Positions 21,506-31,611 of a stretch of DNA of 64,000 nt are shown here, piece by piece. The stretch's first letter is position 1, and the number at the start of each line of letters is the position of its first letter. The notes beneath the pieces are model-generated. The model saw only the letters and a program-made list of their open reading frames with translations. It made no database searches and had not been told where the DNA came from. The stretch covers positions 1 through 64,000 of the forward strand of contig NZ_JACIIU010000011.1 in the NCBI RefSeq assembly GCF_014205685.1. Reading direction: 5' to 3'. A program made the translations under genes and the position numbers. Source of the stretch: Paenochrobactrum gallinarii (GTDB taxonomy: Bacteria > Pseudomonadota > Alphaproteobacteria > Rhizobiales > Rhizobiaceae).

Positions 21506-24250
21506 TTGACGAACCAACCAGAGATAATCAACGATATTTCCGCGTCTTCCACTGAAACTGAAGCTGCATCCGCTGCACCAACGCGACTCACTCCGATGAT
21601 GGAGCAGTATATTGAGATCAAAGCTGCGAATGTTGATTCGCTGCTTTTTTACCGGATGGGCGACTTTTATGAACTGTTTTTTCAAGATGCGGTGGAGGCT
21701 TCCAAAGCGCTCGGCATTACACTCACTAAACGCGGCAAACATCTGGGTGATGAAATTCCGATGTGCGGTGTGCCGTTTCATGCCGCTGATGATTATCTGC
21801 AAAAGCTGATCGCCAAGGGTTACCGCGTTGCCGTGTGCGAGCAGGTGGAAGATCCGGCAGAGGCGAAAAAACGCGGCTCAAAATCGGTGGTCAAACGTGA
21901 TGTTGTGCGGCTGGTCACGCCGGGCACTTTGACGGAAGAAAAACTGCTTGACCCGTCCGAAGCCAACTTCCTGATGACTTTAGGCCGCGTTAAAGGCGAA
22001 GCCGACAATGTGCTGGCACTCGCTTGGATTGATATTTCCACCGGCACATTCCGCGTGACGGAAAGCTCGCCGGAGCGGATGTTTGCCGATATTATGCGCG
22101 TTGATCCGCGCGAATTAATCGTGGCTGAGCCGGTTTTTCATGATCCGGAATTGCGTCCCACTTTTGATCTGATCGGCCGCTCGGTTATTCCGCAACCGGC
22201 GATTTTGTTTGATAGTGCTGCCGCACAATCACGAATACAACGGTATTATGATGTGGCAACATTGGATGGTTTCGGTCAGTTTTCGCGCTCGGAATTGTCG
22301 GCGATTTCCGGTGCGATTGCCTATATCGAGAAAACGCAGATTTCCGAGCGCCCGCCATTGATGCGACCGGAGCGCGAACAGGAAGGCTCAACCCTTTTTA
22401 TTGATCCGGCAACACGTGCCAATCTGGAAATGGTGCGCACCCTTTCCGGCCAACGGGATGGCAGTTTGCTCAAAGCGATCGACCGCACCGTAACCGGTGG
22501 CGGCAGCCGCTTGCTGGCCGAGCGATTAACCGCTCCGTTAACTTCTGCGCCAGCCATTCAGGCGCGTCTTGATGCGGTATCTTATTTTCTTAATGAGCCG
22601 GTTTTAAGTGATGCTTTGCGCCTTGAACTTAAGGGCGTGCCGGATATGCCGCGCGGCCTTTCAAGGTTGGCGGTCGGGCGTGGCGGCCCGCGCGATATGG
22701 GTGCATTGCAGCGTGGCTTTGACGCTGCGCGCAGTATTGTCGAATTGTTGAGCGGTAAAGATCTGCCATCAGAACTTAAAGCCGCGCTTCATGCATTATC
22801 TGCAATTCCTCAAACCTTGCAGGATCATCTCGACAAGGCTCTGGCGGATGAATTGCCGCTCTTGAAACGCGATGGTGGTTTTGTACGGGAAGGCTATCAC
22901 GATGAGCTTGATGAAATGCGGGCGCTTCGAGACCAGTCGCGCCGTGTGATTGCCGGATTGCAGCAAAGTTATATTGATGAAACCGGCATCAAAACACTTA
23001 AAATCAAGCATAATAATGTGCTGGGTTATTTCATCGAAGTGACCGCTAATAATGCCGGTGTGATGACCGATAGTGATGAAGCAAAGGCACGCTTTATTCA
23101 TCGTCAGACCATGGCTAATGCTATGCGGTTCACCACCACGGAACTGGCGGAACTGGAAACAAAAATTGCCAATGCCGCTGATCGTGCTCTGTCGATTGAA
23201 GCGGCCATTTTCGATACGCTGACCGCCGAGATTGTGCTTTTTGCTGATTTGATCCGTGCTGCGGCTTCGGCTCTTGCAGTTTATGACGTGTCGGTGGCTT
23301 TGGCGGTGCTTGCTGATGAGCAGGGCTATTGTCGCCCCATCGTTGATGACAGTCTGGCGTTTAACATCGTTGGTGGCCGCCATCCGGTGGTGGAGCAGGC
23401 ATTGCGCCGTCAGGCCGCCAATCCGTTTGTTGCTAATAATTGTGATTTGTCGCCACAAAATAATGATAAATATGGAGCGATCTGGCTGCTTACCGGCCCC
23501 AATATGGGCGGTAAATCGACCTTTCTGCGCCAAAATGCACTTATTGCGATGATGGCTCAGATGGGCTCTTTTGTGCCTGCTGGTTCTGCCCATATCGGTA
23601 TTGTTGATCGTCTGTTCTCGCGTGTCGGCGCTTCGGATGATCTGGCACGTGGGCGTTCTACCTTTATGGTGGAGATGGTGGAGACTGCTGCCATCCTCAA
23701 TCAGGCAGGCGAACGCGCTTTGGTGATTTTGGATGAGATCGGACGTGGTACCGCCACTTTTGACGGGCTTTCGATCGCATGGGCAGCGGTTGAATATCTG
23801 CATGAGAAGAACCGTTGCCGTTCGCTTTTTGCGACCCACTTCCATGAAATGACAGCCTTGTCAGAAAAGCTTAATCGCTTGTCTAATGTTACTATGCGCG
23901 TGAAGGAATGGGACAATGATGTCGTGTTCCTGCATGAAGTGGCACAAGGCGCGGCGGATCGCTCTTATGGTGTGCAGGTTGCGCGTCTTGCTGGCTTGCC
24001 GGAGGCAGTGGTCAACCGTGCGCGTGATGTGCTGAAGCAATTGGAAGAAGGCGAAACTTCAGGAAAAGCAAATAAGCTGATTGATGATCTGCCGCTTTTC
24101 TCGGTGGTGCTGAAACAGGAAACACCAAAGGCGCAAGTGCTGGACAATGAATTACAGCAGGCTCTGGATGCTATCCGCCCTGATGATTTGAGCCCGCGTG
24201 AGGCCTTGGAAGCGCTATATCGCCTGAAAGAAATTTCGATAACCAAATAA
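21506..24250 (+). CDS. mutS: DNA mismatch repair protein MutS
   Basis: 914-aa mismatch-recognition ATPase. The mismatch-binding motif [11 protein letters not shown] is at about 47-57 (Phe-X-Glu wedge in DFYELF). Walker [11 protein letters not shown] is near residue 663, Walker [11 protein letters not shown] near 745, and the helix-turn-helix end is intact. The start codon is TTG at 21506 with GGAG 7 nt upstream; no better ATG exists before the conserved region. Confidence 0.97.
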   Translation: MTNQPEIINDISASSTETEAASAAPTRLTPMMEQYIEIKAANVDSLLFYRMGDFYELFFQDAVEASKALGITLTKRGKHLGDEIPMCGVPFHAADDYLQKLIAKGYRVAVCEQVEDPAEAKKRGSKSVVKRDVVRLVTPGTLTEEKLLDPSEANFLMTLGRVKGEADNVLALAWIDISTGTFRVTESSPERMFADIMRVDPRELIVAEPVFHDPELRPTFDLIGRSVIPQPAILFDSAAAQSRIQRYYDVATLDGFGQFSRSELSAISGAIAYIEKTQISERPPLMRPEREQEGSTLFIDPATRANLEMVRTLSGQRDGSLLKAIDRTVTGGGSRLLAERLTAPLTSAPAIQARLDAVSYFLNEPVLSDALRLELKGVPDMPRGLSRLAVGRGGPRDMGALQRGFDAARSIVELLSGKDLPSELKAALHALSAIPQTLQDHLDKALADELPLLKRDGGFVREGYHDELDEMRALRDQSRRVIAGLQQSYIDETGIKTLKIKHNNVLGYFIEVTANNAGVMTDSDEAKARFIHRQTMANAMRFTTTELAELETKIANAADRALSIEAAIFDTLTAEIVLFADLIRAAASALAVYDVSVALAVLADEQGYCRPIVDDSLAFNIVGGRHPVVEQALRRQAANPFVANNCDLSPQNNDKYGAIWLLTGPNMGGKSTFLRQNALIAMMAQMGSFVPAGSAHIGIVDRLFSRVGASDDLARGRSTFMVEMVETAAILNQAGERALVILDEIGRGTATFDGLSIAWAAVEYLHEKNRCRSLFATHFHEMTALSEKLNRLSNVTMRVKEWDNDVVFLHEVAQGAADRSYGVQVARLAGLPEAVVNRARDVLKQLEEGETSGKANKLIDDLPLFSVVLKQETPKAQVLDNELQQALDAIRPDDLSPREALEALYRLKEISITK

Positions 24251-24251
24251 C

Positions 24252-24279
24252 AAAAAAAGCTGCCTTCGTTAGGAGGCAG
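24252..24279 (-). terminator. Terminator downstream of mutS and olsB (best on minus strand)
   Basis: Stem GCTGCCT (24259-24265) / AGGCAGC (24273-24279) preceded by A7 at 24252-24258. On the minus strand this reads as a stem followed by seven T. On the plus strand it can still fold right after the mutS stop, but no T tract follows. Confidence 0.65.
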
Positions 24280-24301
24280 CCCTTGTTATTGCGGGACGTT
24301 T

Positions 24302-24419
24302 AAAAGCGTCAAACTGAGGCGAAAATGGTGGTTTTCGAGTAACGGAGCGCAGTATACTTTTAGTATATGAGCTCCGGAACGCAGACACATTGCCATTTGC
24401 AGCGCAGTTTCAAGTTTTT
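24302..24419. repeat. 118-bp imperfect palindromic element
   Basis: The two arms are imperfect inverted copies. The left arm begins AAAAGCGTCAAACTGAGGCG and ends CGGAGC at 24342-24347. The reverse complement of the right arm begins AAAACTTGAAACTGCGCTGC and ends CGGAGC. The centre holds GTATAC / GTATAT around TTTTA. The element ends at the olsB stop codon. It looks like a palindromic intergenic repeat (MITE- or REP-like) or a structured RNA. I saw no second copy here. Confidence 0.6.
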
Positions 24420-24420
24420 A

Positions 24421-25314
24421 TTAAATAAAACGATCTGCTTCCGCGCCGTAATAACTAATATAACGGCTGGCAATGCGTGAGACCGGCAGGATGATAAACA
24501 CATCCGTGGTGCCGAAGGATTCGTCAGCCACAGCACCATCACCGATCATTGCACCAAGGCGCAAATAGCCTTTAATCAGCGGCGGCATAGAGAAGAGTGC
24601 AAGCTTCATGTTGACGCCCTCGGCAGGCATCAAATCCATCGCATGATAGTGTTCAGGCAATGCACGTACATCCCACTCAGAATCGGCGCGGGCATTTTGA
24701 TGCAGGAACGACAGGCACAAAGCATGTGCCATCGGCACCGCACCATGAAAGGAAGCACAGCCCATCATCACATCAATGGAATGGCGGCGGCAATAAGCCC
24801 AGATGCCCTGCCACAAAAGCTCGACCGTGCGTTTGGAGCGATATTCCGGCTTGACGCAGGAGCGTCCAAGTTCCAGAAAATTCAGTTCCGGTTTGGTTAA
24901 TGTCAGGCGTTGCACATCATATTCACTGGCGGAATAAAAACCATGCGCTTTATTGGCCTGATCGGTACGCATTAAACGATAGGTGCCAACAATCTGCTTG
25001 TGCTGCGGGCCGGGAAGGGCGGTGTCATAAACCAGGAGATGATCGCAAACCGGATCAAACCGGTCAGCATCGCGTTGTTCAATCGCTTGTAAACTGTCTT
25101 TTTTTGCGCCCATTTCATCGAAGAAAACGCGGAAGCGCAATTCTTGAGCAGCTTCGATTTCTTCCGGTGCGGTTGCAATCCGTACTTCCAATGTGCCCAT
25201 ACGCCCGAGCAATGCTGCATTGCCGGTCGTTTCTTGCGTCACATCTTCGCTATTCAATGTTGTCATGACATCATTATCGACTATTTGCGTAGTCTTTCCA
25301 AGCTGTAGCGCCAT
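24421..25314 (-). CDS. olsB: L-ornithine N(alpha)-acyltransferase OlsB
   Basis: 297-aa GNAT-fold acyltransferase that transfers a 3-hydroxyacyl group from ACP to ornithine, the first step of ornithine lipid synthesis. Recognisable pieces are AQELRFRVFFDEMGA, the FLELGRSCVKPEYRSKRTVELLW core and GCASFHG. olsA is not next to it, which is usual in Brucella-like genomes. GGGAG lies 9 nt before ATG 25314; a second in-frame ATG is at 25266. Ornithine lipids are phosphorus-free membrane lipids important under phosphate limitation. Confidence 0.88.
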   Translation of the reverse strand: MALQLGKTTQIVDNDVMTTLNSEDVTQETTGNAALLGRMGTLEVRIATAPEEIEAAQELRFRVFFDEMGAKKDSLQAIEQRDADRFDPVCDHLLVYDTALPGPQHKQIVGTYRLMRTDQANKAHGFYSASEYDVQRLTLTKPELNFLELGRSCVKPEYRSKRTVELLWQGIWAYCRRHSIDVMMGCASFHGAVPMAHALCLSFLHQNARADSEWDVRALPEHYHAMDLMPAEGVNMKLALFSMPPLIKGYLRLGAMIGDGAVADESFGTTDVFIILPVSRIASRYISYYGAEADRFI

Positions 25315-25462
25315 ACTGCTTTGCTCCCGATGTGTTTATTCACTCTTTTCCAGAGCAATTCCAAGCGGTTCGGCTGCCTTTTATAAATTCAGGCTGCTTT
25401 TACCACATATCCCGTGCAAGGTATCGATAATTTAATTAAGCGATAATGGTGACAGTAGAATG

Positions 25463-25951
25463 TCATTTCTTGGCAGCTTTTTCCTGCTTCCAGACCAGAT
25501 ATTCTTGCAGCAGGATAAGACCTGCACCAATAGTGATGAAAACATCGGCGAGATTGAAAATGGCAAATGACCAGTTCGGCAGGTGAAACAACACATAATC
25601 AACCACATAGCCAAGCATGGAGCGGTCAATCAGATTGCCGATCGCGCCACCAATGATAAGGGCAAAACCGACCCGTGCCAGCACGCGTGAATGAGCGGTT
25701 GTCCACCATAAATAGATGACAAAGCCGACGACAGCTAAGGTAAATGCCACGAGCGCTTTGTCGTGAAGACCTGATAAAAGAGAGAAAGCAATGCCGGTAT
25801 TATGGGTGCGATAGAGTGCCAAAAACGGCAAAATGTCGATCTGCTCGCCATATTGCATCGTGTCTTCCACGCGCAGTTTCACCATCTGATCAATGAAAAT
25901 GGCTGCGACGATGACCAGAATGGTTGGCAAAGAAGCTCTGAGCTTGCTCAT
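25463..25951 (-). CDS. lspA: Lipoprotein signal peptidase (signal peptidase II)
   Basis: 162-aa inner-membrane aspartic protease that cleaves the signal peptide of prolipoproteins. Four membrane segments. The catalytic pair is Asp118 in VVDYV and Asp136 in FNLADVFI, with the family motif GNLIDR at 105-110. Its start shares one base with the stop of the upstream methyltransferase (TGATG at 25951), implying coupled translation. Confidence 0.96.
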   Translation of the reverse strand: MSKLRASLPTILVIVAAIFIDQMVKLRVEDTMQYGEQIDILPFLALYRTHNTGIAFSLLSGLHDKALVAFTLAVVGFVIYLWWTTAHSRVLARVGFALIIGGAIGNLIDRSMLGYVVDYVLFHLPNWSFAIFNLADVFITIGAGLILLQEYLVWKQEKAAKK

Positions 25952-26829
25952 CAGGCAGGTCTTTCGTCTAAAATCAGCGCTTCACGGCGCACTTCATAAA
26001 GCATGACTGCGGTGGCAATGGCGAGATTGAGCGAATCGGCGCGCCCTGCTTGCGGAATACGGGCAAGCTTGTCGCAGGTTTCAGCCAGCGTATCCGGCAA
26101 GCCCTGCTGCTCATTGCCCATCATCAAAATAACCGGCTTTTTCGCATAATCAATGGTGCGGTAATCAACCGAACCCTTCAAATGCGTGCCGACAATCATG
26201 CCGGAAAAAACTTTGCGCCATTGCAGAAAGTCTGCTTCGCTTGCACGGTAAAGCGGCAATGCAAAAACCGAGCCCATGGTGGCACGAACGGTTTCAAGCG
26301 AATAAGGGTCGGTGGTGTCGCCAATCAGGATCACGCCTTTGGCGCCCACTGCATCGGCGGTGCGGATAACAGTACCAAGATTGCCCGGATCACGCACACG
26401 GTCGAGGGCGATATAGGTATCATTGCCGGATGGCTTTAAGTTTTTGAGCGCTTGATATTGCTGCTCAAAAACGCCGACAACCATTTGCGGGTTATCGCGC
26501 CGCGTAATGCCGGCCATCACTTTTTCGCTGACTTCCAAAACCAAACCGCCGGAGGCTACGGTGCGCGCTGCCGCCTGTTCGGCCAGCTTGTTGCCTTTGC
26601 CGGATTTGGCAAAAACCAGCACTTTGATTTTCCAGTTGAGATCCAGCGCATCAATGACGAGCTTCAGGCCCTCGGCCATAAACACGCCTTGCTGGTCACG
26701 GAATTTCTTCATCGCCAGCGAGCGCAAATCCTTTACAATCGGATTGGCCAGACTGGTGACTTCTTTCACCTGTCCGTTGCGCGGAGTTGAAGAACGGTTG
26801 GAAGCGGAAAAGTCGTATTCCTGGCTCAT
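25951..26829 (-). CDS. TrmH/SpoU-family RNA 2'-O-methyltransferase
   Basis: 292-aa SPOUT methyltransferase with an N-terminal substrate-binding domain ([27 protein letters not shown]) and a C-terminal knotted domain. The three SpoU motifs are visible: [30 protein letters not shown]...GSVFALPLY, and MGNEQQGLP...[25 protein letters not shown] target not determinable. The ATG at 26829 overlaps the upstream stop as ATGA, the reason for preferring it over the ATG at 26841. Confidence 0.92.
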   Translation of the reverse strand: MSQEYDFSASNRSSTPRNGQVKEVTSLANPIVKDLRSLAMKKFRDQQGVFMAEGLKLVIDALDLNWKIKVLVFAKSGKGNKLAEQAAARTVASGGLVLEVSEKVMAGITRRDNPQMVVGVFEQQYQALKNLKPSGNDTYIALDRVRDPGNLGTVIRTADAVGAKGVILIGDTTDPYSLETVRATMGSVFALPLYRASEADFLQWRKVFSGMIVGTHLKGSVDYRTIDYAKKPVILMMGNEQQGLPDTLAETCDKLARIPQAGRADSLNLAIATAVMLYEVRREALILDERPA

Positions 26830-27992
26830 TGTTGAACCCATCTGCTGAAGAGAGAAGTGGAAAGCGCACGATTGGCCGAGCGCTCACGCAAAATTAATTC
26901 GCCTGATTCAACCACACCGCCAAGGCCGGTGAAACGGTCGCACATCAAGGCGTGAATAGCAAAGAAAGACGCGCGGATTGAATAGGCGGTTAAAATAACA
27001 GCCAGCGCATCTTTGGTGGTGATGGAGCGGCACAGATCAACCATGGCGGGCAGGTGATCAAACAACTGCCAAACTTCGCCATTCGGCCCGCGGCCATAGG
27101 CTGGCGGATCCAGCAGGATAATATCATAATGGCTGCCGCGGCGTTCTTCGCGGGCGACGAATTTCATCGCATCATCGCAAATCCAGCGGATTGGTTTATC
27201 TTGTAAACCAGCCATTTCCTGATTTTCTTTTGCCCAGTTAATTGCTTTTTTAGAAGCATCCACATGGGTGACTTCCGCGCCTGCCTGTGCAGCAATCAGT
27301 GATGCAACGCCGGTATAGCCAAAGAGATTCAGCACACGAACAGTGCGGCCTTTGGAGGTTTCGCGGCGAATAAGTTCGGCCATATAAGACCAATGTGCTG
27401 CCTGTTCAGGGAACACACCGACATGGCGGAAGGATGTGAAGCGGCCGTGGAACTCAATGCCGTCATGTTTCATCGGCCATGTTTCGCCAAGCGGCTTTTT
27501 AGGGAAAGCCCAGCGCCCCATGCCTTCTTCATCGGTGTTACCGGTGAATATAGCGTCCGCTTTGTCCCATTCCGCTTTATCCCATGCAGGTAACCAAATG
27601 GCCTGACCTTCTGGGCGGATGATGCGATATGAGCCATATTGCTCCAGCTTCAAGCCATTGCCGCTGTCGAGCAGGGCATAATCATCGCTCGGCAAAGTTT
27701 CTAAGATAACGGCGCTGCGCTCATCAGGTTTCTTGCCTGTACGAGGGCTTAAAATGCGGGCTGGCTGATCATGTCTGTCTTGTGTGCGTTCTTTAGCGCG
27801 GGTGTTTTCCGGCGCTTCACCAGACCTGTCAGCTGATTTTTCGGCTGTTTTGGCAAATTGCGGACGTGGCTTTTTAAAGCCTGCCGGCTTTGGCGAACGC
27901 TCCGCATTTGAGGCAAAATGATCTGCCCGTTCGTTTTTGGTGCGCGTTTTCTGTCCGGCCGGACGTTTATTTTTTGGTTTGGTTGCCTTCAC
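26826..27992 (-). CDS. Class I SAM-dependent RNA methyltransferase (RlmI/RlmK-like)
   Basis: 388 aa. The first 90 residues are Lys/Arg-rich and low complexity, as often seen in RNA-binding tails. The catalytic part has the SAM motif LFGYTGVASLIAAQAGAEVTHVDAS (about 221-245) and DPPAYGRG (about 292-299), typical of the RlmI/RlmK group of 23S rRNA methyltransferases. The exact base is not predictable. It overlaps the following trmH-like gene by 4 nt, forming a small RNA-modification operon with lspA. Confidence 0.88.
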   Translation of the reverse strand: MKATKPKNKRPAGQKTRTKNERADHFASNAERSPKPAGFKKPRPQFAKTAEKSADRSGEAPENTRAKERTQDRHDQPARILSPRTGKKPDERSAVILETLPSDDYALLDSGNGLKLEQYGSYRIIRPEGQAIWLPAWDKAEWDKADAIFTGNTDEEGMGRWAFPKKPLGETWPMKHDGIEFHGRFTSFRHVGVFPEQAAHWSYMAELIRRETSKGRTVRVLNLFGYTGVASLIAAQAGAEVTHVDASKKAINWAKENQEMAGLQDKPIRWICDDAMKFVAREERRGSHYDIILLDPPAYGRGPNGEVWQLFDHLPAMVDLCRSITTKDALAVILTAYSIRASFFAIHALMCDRFTGLGGVVESGELILRERSANRALSTSLFSRWVQQ

Positions 27993-28111
27993 CGGACTAA
28001 CTCCACAAAGCTCTTTTACTGTCTCGTAGGATAAAGTGCTGGCAGGTGAAAGAGAAAAACTGAAATTAAGGCTCGGTTAGCACCATAAATGTGAAAAATA
28101 ATGCAGCTATT

Positions 28112-28438
28112 TTATAAATAGCTGTCATTGCCCAGCAGATTTTGCTGATTTTGCCGTTTGATATCGGCAATTTCCAGCTTTTGGATTTTCACTTGTTTAC
28201 GGTGCTTTCCTTGCGCCAGCCAGGTAACCGTACCGCCCAATACCAGCCCCACCAGCAAGGTTGCAAACAACCAGACAAAAAGCGGAGCAGTATAGGACAA
28301 TGCCGGATTGCCCGGATTAAACGGATCAAAAGTCACTGTTACGCTCATACGATTGGCAACAGATAAAGCGATCAGAATAACAGCCAGAGGCACCAGAATT
28401 ATCAGGGTTACCAGGCGGCGCGTCGGAATTTTTTTCAT
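28112..28438 (-). CDS. LapA-domain (DUF1049) small inner-membrane protein
   Basis: 108 aa with two membrane segments (about 9-28 and 50-75), separated by a short periplasmic loop and followed by a basic, coiled-coil-like tail (KHRKQVKIQKLEIADIKRQ). This is the LapA-like topology. E. coli LapA works with LapB in regulating LPS synthesis, but the family is broad and the role here is unproven. It lies 7 nt after ihfB, so is clearly co-transcribed. Confidence 0.82.
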   Translation of the reverse strand: MKKIPTRRLVTLIILVPLAVILIALSVANRMSVTVTFDPFNPGNPALSYTAPLFVWLFATLLVGLVLGGTVTWLAQGKHRKQVKIQKLEIADIKRQNQQNLLGNDSYL

Positions 28439-28445
28439 AAAAATC

Positions 28446-28739
28446 TCAGTCGATATCGTTTAACCGGTCACGCAGTTCTTTGCCGGTTTTGAAAAATGGC
28501 ACCCATTTTTCTTCAACACTGACAGATTCACCGGTGCGCGGGTTGCGGCCGCTTCTGGCAGGTCTGTTTTTGACGGAAAACGCACCAAAGCCGCGCAGCT
28601 CCACACGATTGCCTTCTGCAAGAGCATTCGTGATTTCATCAAAAACCGCACCGACGATGTTTTCAACGTCGCGCTGGAAAAGATGCGGGTTTCGGCTGGC
28701 AATGATCTGAACGAGTTCGGATTTGATCAAGCTATTCAT
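28446..28739 (-). CDS. ihfB: Integration host factor beta subunit
   Basis: 97-aa HU/IHF-family protein that pairs with IhfA to bend DNA sharply. [20 protein letters not shown] is the IhfB-type N-terminus, and the beta-arm signature is [21 protein letters not shown], with the intercalating proline in RNPRTG. It lies between sppA and the LapA-like gene, the common alphaproteobacterial order. Confidence 0.96.
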   Translation of the reverse strand: MNSLIKSELVQIIASRNPHLFQRDVENIVGAVFDEITNALAEGNRVELRGFGAFSVKNRPARSGRNPRTGESVSVEEKWVPFFKTGKELRDRLNDID

Positions 28740-28792
28740 CCCTCTTTTTGCTGCGCATCAGGCTTTGATAAAAGCCCGATTATGGTTTTACG

Positions 28793-29767
28793 TTACTTAT
28801 GTTCAACAGGATCAGTAACTTGCATGACAGACAGGAGCCCGTCAAGGAAGATACGTTCACTGACGCTGTCACCGATAAAATGACGGCTTTCATCCGGCAG
28901 GCCGAGAAGGCGCACAGCCCCGCGTACAACCAGATCTTTCATCGATAAAAGCGGCTCAACTTTTTCAGGTTTCCACTCAACCACAGCCAGATCAGGCGAA
29001 AGCCCTTTGCTCAAAAGCCATTGTCGGGCTTCTGTTTCGCCGCCGAGGCCATCGATCAGTTTTTTCTCCAAAGCCTGACGGCCGGTAAAGATAGAGCCAT
29101 CGGCCAATGCCAATGTTTGTTCGCGGGTGAAAGAGCGGCGGGTTTCAACAAGGCCGACAAACCAGTCATAAGAATCCATAATCATATTGCGGATCATGGC
29201 TTTGGTTTCTTCGCTGGCCGGATTGAAAAAGTTCGGCTCTGCCTTCATCGGTGATGATTTGACCGCCTCCATTTTGACGCCGATCTTGTTCATCAGCTCG
29301 GAAATGTCAGGATATTGGAACAGCACCCCGATAGAGCCGACGATGGAGGATTGATGCGCGACAATGTGGTCTGAGGCAATGGCAATCATGTAACCGGCAG
29401 AGGCCGCCAGATTGCCGACACTGGTTACAACCGGTTTTTTCTCTGCCACTTTACGGATCGCGTTGAAAATGGTTTCGCCGCCAACCGTAGTGCCGCCCGG
29501 AGAATCGACAATCACAATCAGACCTTTAACCGCGTCATTTTTGGCGATGAGTTCCAGTCTTTTTAGTAATTCGTCATTTTGGGCAATGGTGCCTTCAATG
29601 CGAACTTTAGCAATATGAGGCGTGTTAAAACCGGAGAATGTTCCGGTTTGTGTGGTGGCTACAGTGATCAGAGCCAGTGCGAGCACAATCAAAAATGCAC
29701 TGCGCCAGAAGGTGAGTTTGCGTCTGATACGACGTCTGTCGATCATGGCGTCGGCAGTCTGGGTCAT
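28793..29767 (-). CDS. sppA: Signal peptide peptidase SppA (short form)
   Basis: 324-aa membrane-anchored serine protease that degrades cleaved signal peptides. One N-terminal membrane segment (about 20-42). The Ser/Lys dyad is in NLAASAGYMIA (Ser) and SSPMKAEPN (Lys), and the oxyanion region is VDSPGGTTVGGE. It is the single-domain form, about half the length of E. coli SppA. First gene of sppA-ihfB-lapA, divergent from lptC with 231 bp between. Confidence 0.93.
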   Translation of the reverse strand: MTQTADAMIDRRRIRRKLTFWRSAFLIVLALALITVATTQTGTFSGFNTPHIAKVRIEGTIAQNDELLKRLELIAKNDAVKGLIVIVDSPGGTTVGGETIFNAIRKVAEKKPVVTSVGNLAASAGYMIAIASDHIVAHQSSIVGSIGVLFQYPDISELMNKIGVKMEAVKSSPMKAEPNFFNPASEETKAMIRNMIMDSYDWFVGLVETRRSFTREQTLALADGSIFTGRQALEKKLIDGLGGETEARQWLLSKGLSPDLAVVEWKPEKVEPLLSMKDLVVRGAVRLLGLPDESRHFIGDSVSERIFLDGLLSVMQVTDPVEHK

Positions 29768-29998
29768 GGTAGCCTTTTTATTTTTTCTACAATATTGATA
29801 GAAATCTTGCGGCAGATTATCGCGTCATTACGTTTTAATCTATCTTTTTTACCGCGAATTGAGCTTTATAGTTGTATATGGCCTTGTCTCAGGTCGGTTT
29901 GTACCCCAAATAAACCACATTGAAATGAAATTTGCGAGAATTCTGGTAAGAGCCGGATTAGCAACCGTGTCGGGCAATCGGGCTCGGCCGGATTATTA

Positions 29999-30715
29999 GT
30001 GTTGGATAGTCTTTTGTCTGTGAATGAACATAGCAATGCTCTTTATGCCAATCATGCAACGGATGTGAATACGCGTTCGGGCATGAATTTTGGCGCGAGC
30101 GAAAAGGCTGTATCCGTGTTTCAGGCGGCGCAGCGTCACTCGACGCGCGTAAAAATTTTGAAAATCGGCTTGCCTGTTGCAGCTATTGTGGTTGGCGCAG
30201 TCTTCAGTTGGTTTACATTTTTGGCAACACCTGCCTCTACCGTTAAGGTTAATCTGGGAGATGGATTGGAAGATGGCAAATTGGTGATGTCCAATCCGAA
30301 TCTGAACGGTTTCACCAAAGAAAACCGCCCTTATAATTTGACCGCAACCAAAGCTGTTCAGGACGTCAAAAATGAAGGCATCATCACTTTGGAAGGGATC
30401 AGCGCGAAGTTACCGGTGGGTGCTGAAAATCTGGCAACAATTAATGCACAGAACGGTATTTACGATAATGTGAATGGCCGCATGAAGCTGGTTGGTGAAT
30501 TTGTTGTAACGACAACCGATGGCCTGATTGCCAAAATGAGTTCGGCTGATGTGAATATTGCCACGGGTCAGATTATGACAGACAATCCGGTGGATATTCA
30601 AAGCGGCTCAACCCATATTCAGGCTAATAAAATGCAGGTTCAGTCGAGCGGTGATGTAGTGGTTTTTGAAGATGAAGTGCATCTGACCATCGAAGCACCC
30701 GAGGGTGATAAATAA
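29999..30715 (+). CDS. lptC: LPS export protein LptC
   Basis: 238 aa. One membrane anchor (about residues 58-80, KIGLPVAAIVVGAVFSWFTF), then a periplasmic OstA-like beta domain (about 90-235). LptC is the inner-membrane start of the LPS transport bridge. The long 55-residue cytoplasmic extension is longer than in E. coli but common in Rhizobiales. The start is GTG 29999 or TTG 30002; no good Shine-Dalgarno is visible. The 227 bp to lptA hold no gene. Confidence 0.88.
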   Translation: MLDSLLSVNEHSNALYANHATDVNTRSGMNFGASEKAVSVFQAAQRHSTRVKILKIGLPVAAIVVGAVFSWFTFLATPASTVKVNLGDGLEDGKLVMSNPNLNGFTKENRPYNLTATKAVQDVKNEGIITLEGISAKLPVGAENLATINAQNGIYDNVNGRMKLVGEFVVTTTDGLIAKMSSADVNIATGQIMTDNPVDIQSGSTHIQANKMQVQSSGDVVVFEDEVHLTIEAPEGDK

Positions 30716-30942
30716 TCTCTCTTGGCCGGGTGTGTTTTGGGGTGAGGACGGCCTTTGAAACTTATCAAAATTTTATATAAAGTGGCATCAAGCCACAGTG
30801 TATTGTTGTCAGGCTTGCGATATGGCTGCAATTTGATGCTTCGCATTGTGTAGCGCGGCTTTAGTCTATATTAAAACTTTAATGTTTGTTATGAATTTAT
30901 TCGTTACATGCTCTACGGTTGTACGATTCAGGGGATCAGATT

Positions 30943-31596
30943 ATGCGCGCAAAATGCGTTGAAATGAAACAAAGCGCAGCTCGCTTCGCGCGCAGCAAGA
31001 CAAATGTCTGGCTTGCAGCAGCTGGTATGGGGCTGGCTTTGAGCATGTCTCCGTTGAGTGCTTCGGCTCAAACCGAGCAGGTGCCTTTTGGCAGTCTTAA
31101 TCTTTCCAGTGGCAAAGAGCCGGTTAAAATCGATGCCGACCGCCTAGAAATGCGCGATAAAGAAGGCATTGCCATTTTTATGGGTAATGTGTCTGTTGTG
31201 CAGGGCGAAACCGTTTTGCGCGCTGGCAAAATGACTGTTCATTACAATAAAGGTGCTGATAAGTCCGAATCCGGCGCCCAGCAGGGCGCAGCAGGTCTTT
31301 CTGCATCTGGTATTGACCGTCTGGAAGTCAGCGAAAAAGTTTATCTGAAATCGGGCCCTCAGGTCGCAACCGGTGATACCGGTGTTTATAATGCCAAAAC
31401 CCAGCAGATGGTTTTGCAGGGTAAAAAAGTTGTGCTGACGGATGGTGATAATGTGGCTACAGGCTGCAAAATGACTGCCCATATGGATACCGGTAAAGCC
31501 TTCCTCGAAGCCTGCCCTGGTGCCAAAAAGGGACGTGTTTCCATTATTATGTCGCCTAAATCCGAAGATGGCGGCGCGCCCGCAAACAAGCGCTAA
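30943..31596 (+). CDS. lptA: LPS transport periplasmic protein LptA (OstA)
   Basis: 217 aa with an N-terminal signal peptide ending near PLSASAQ, then the OstA/LptA beta-jellyroll (KIDADRLEMRDKEGIAIFMGNVSVVQG...). It bridges the periplasm, passing LPS from LptC to LptD. I chose ATG 30943, with GGGG about 8 nt upstream; a TTG at 30919 is also in frame. It lies 15 nt before lptB. Confidence 0.92.
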   Translation: MRAKCVEMKQSAARFARSKTNVWLAAAGMGLALSMSPLSASAQTEQVPFGSLNLSSGKEPVKIDADRLEMRDKEGIAIFMGNVSVVQGETVLRAGKMTVHYNKGADKSESGAQQGAAGLSASGIDRLEVSEKVYLKSGPQVATGDTGVYNAKTQQMVLQGKKVVLTDGDNVATGCKMTAHMDTGKAFLEACPGAKKGRVSIIMSPKSEDGGAPANKR

Positions 31597-31611
31597 GCTA
31601 CAGGGGTTTAC

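Noticed and set aside
22796-23845. 349-codon minus-strand frame inside mutS
   Set aside because: Shadow of the conserved MutS core; no domain, no ribosome binding site.
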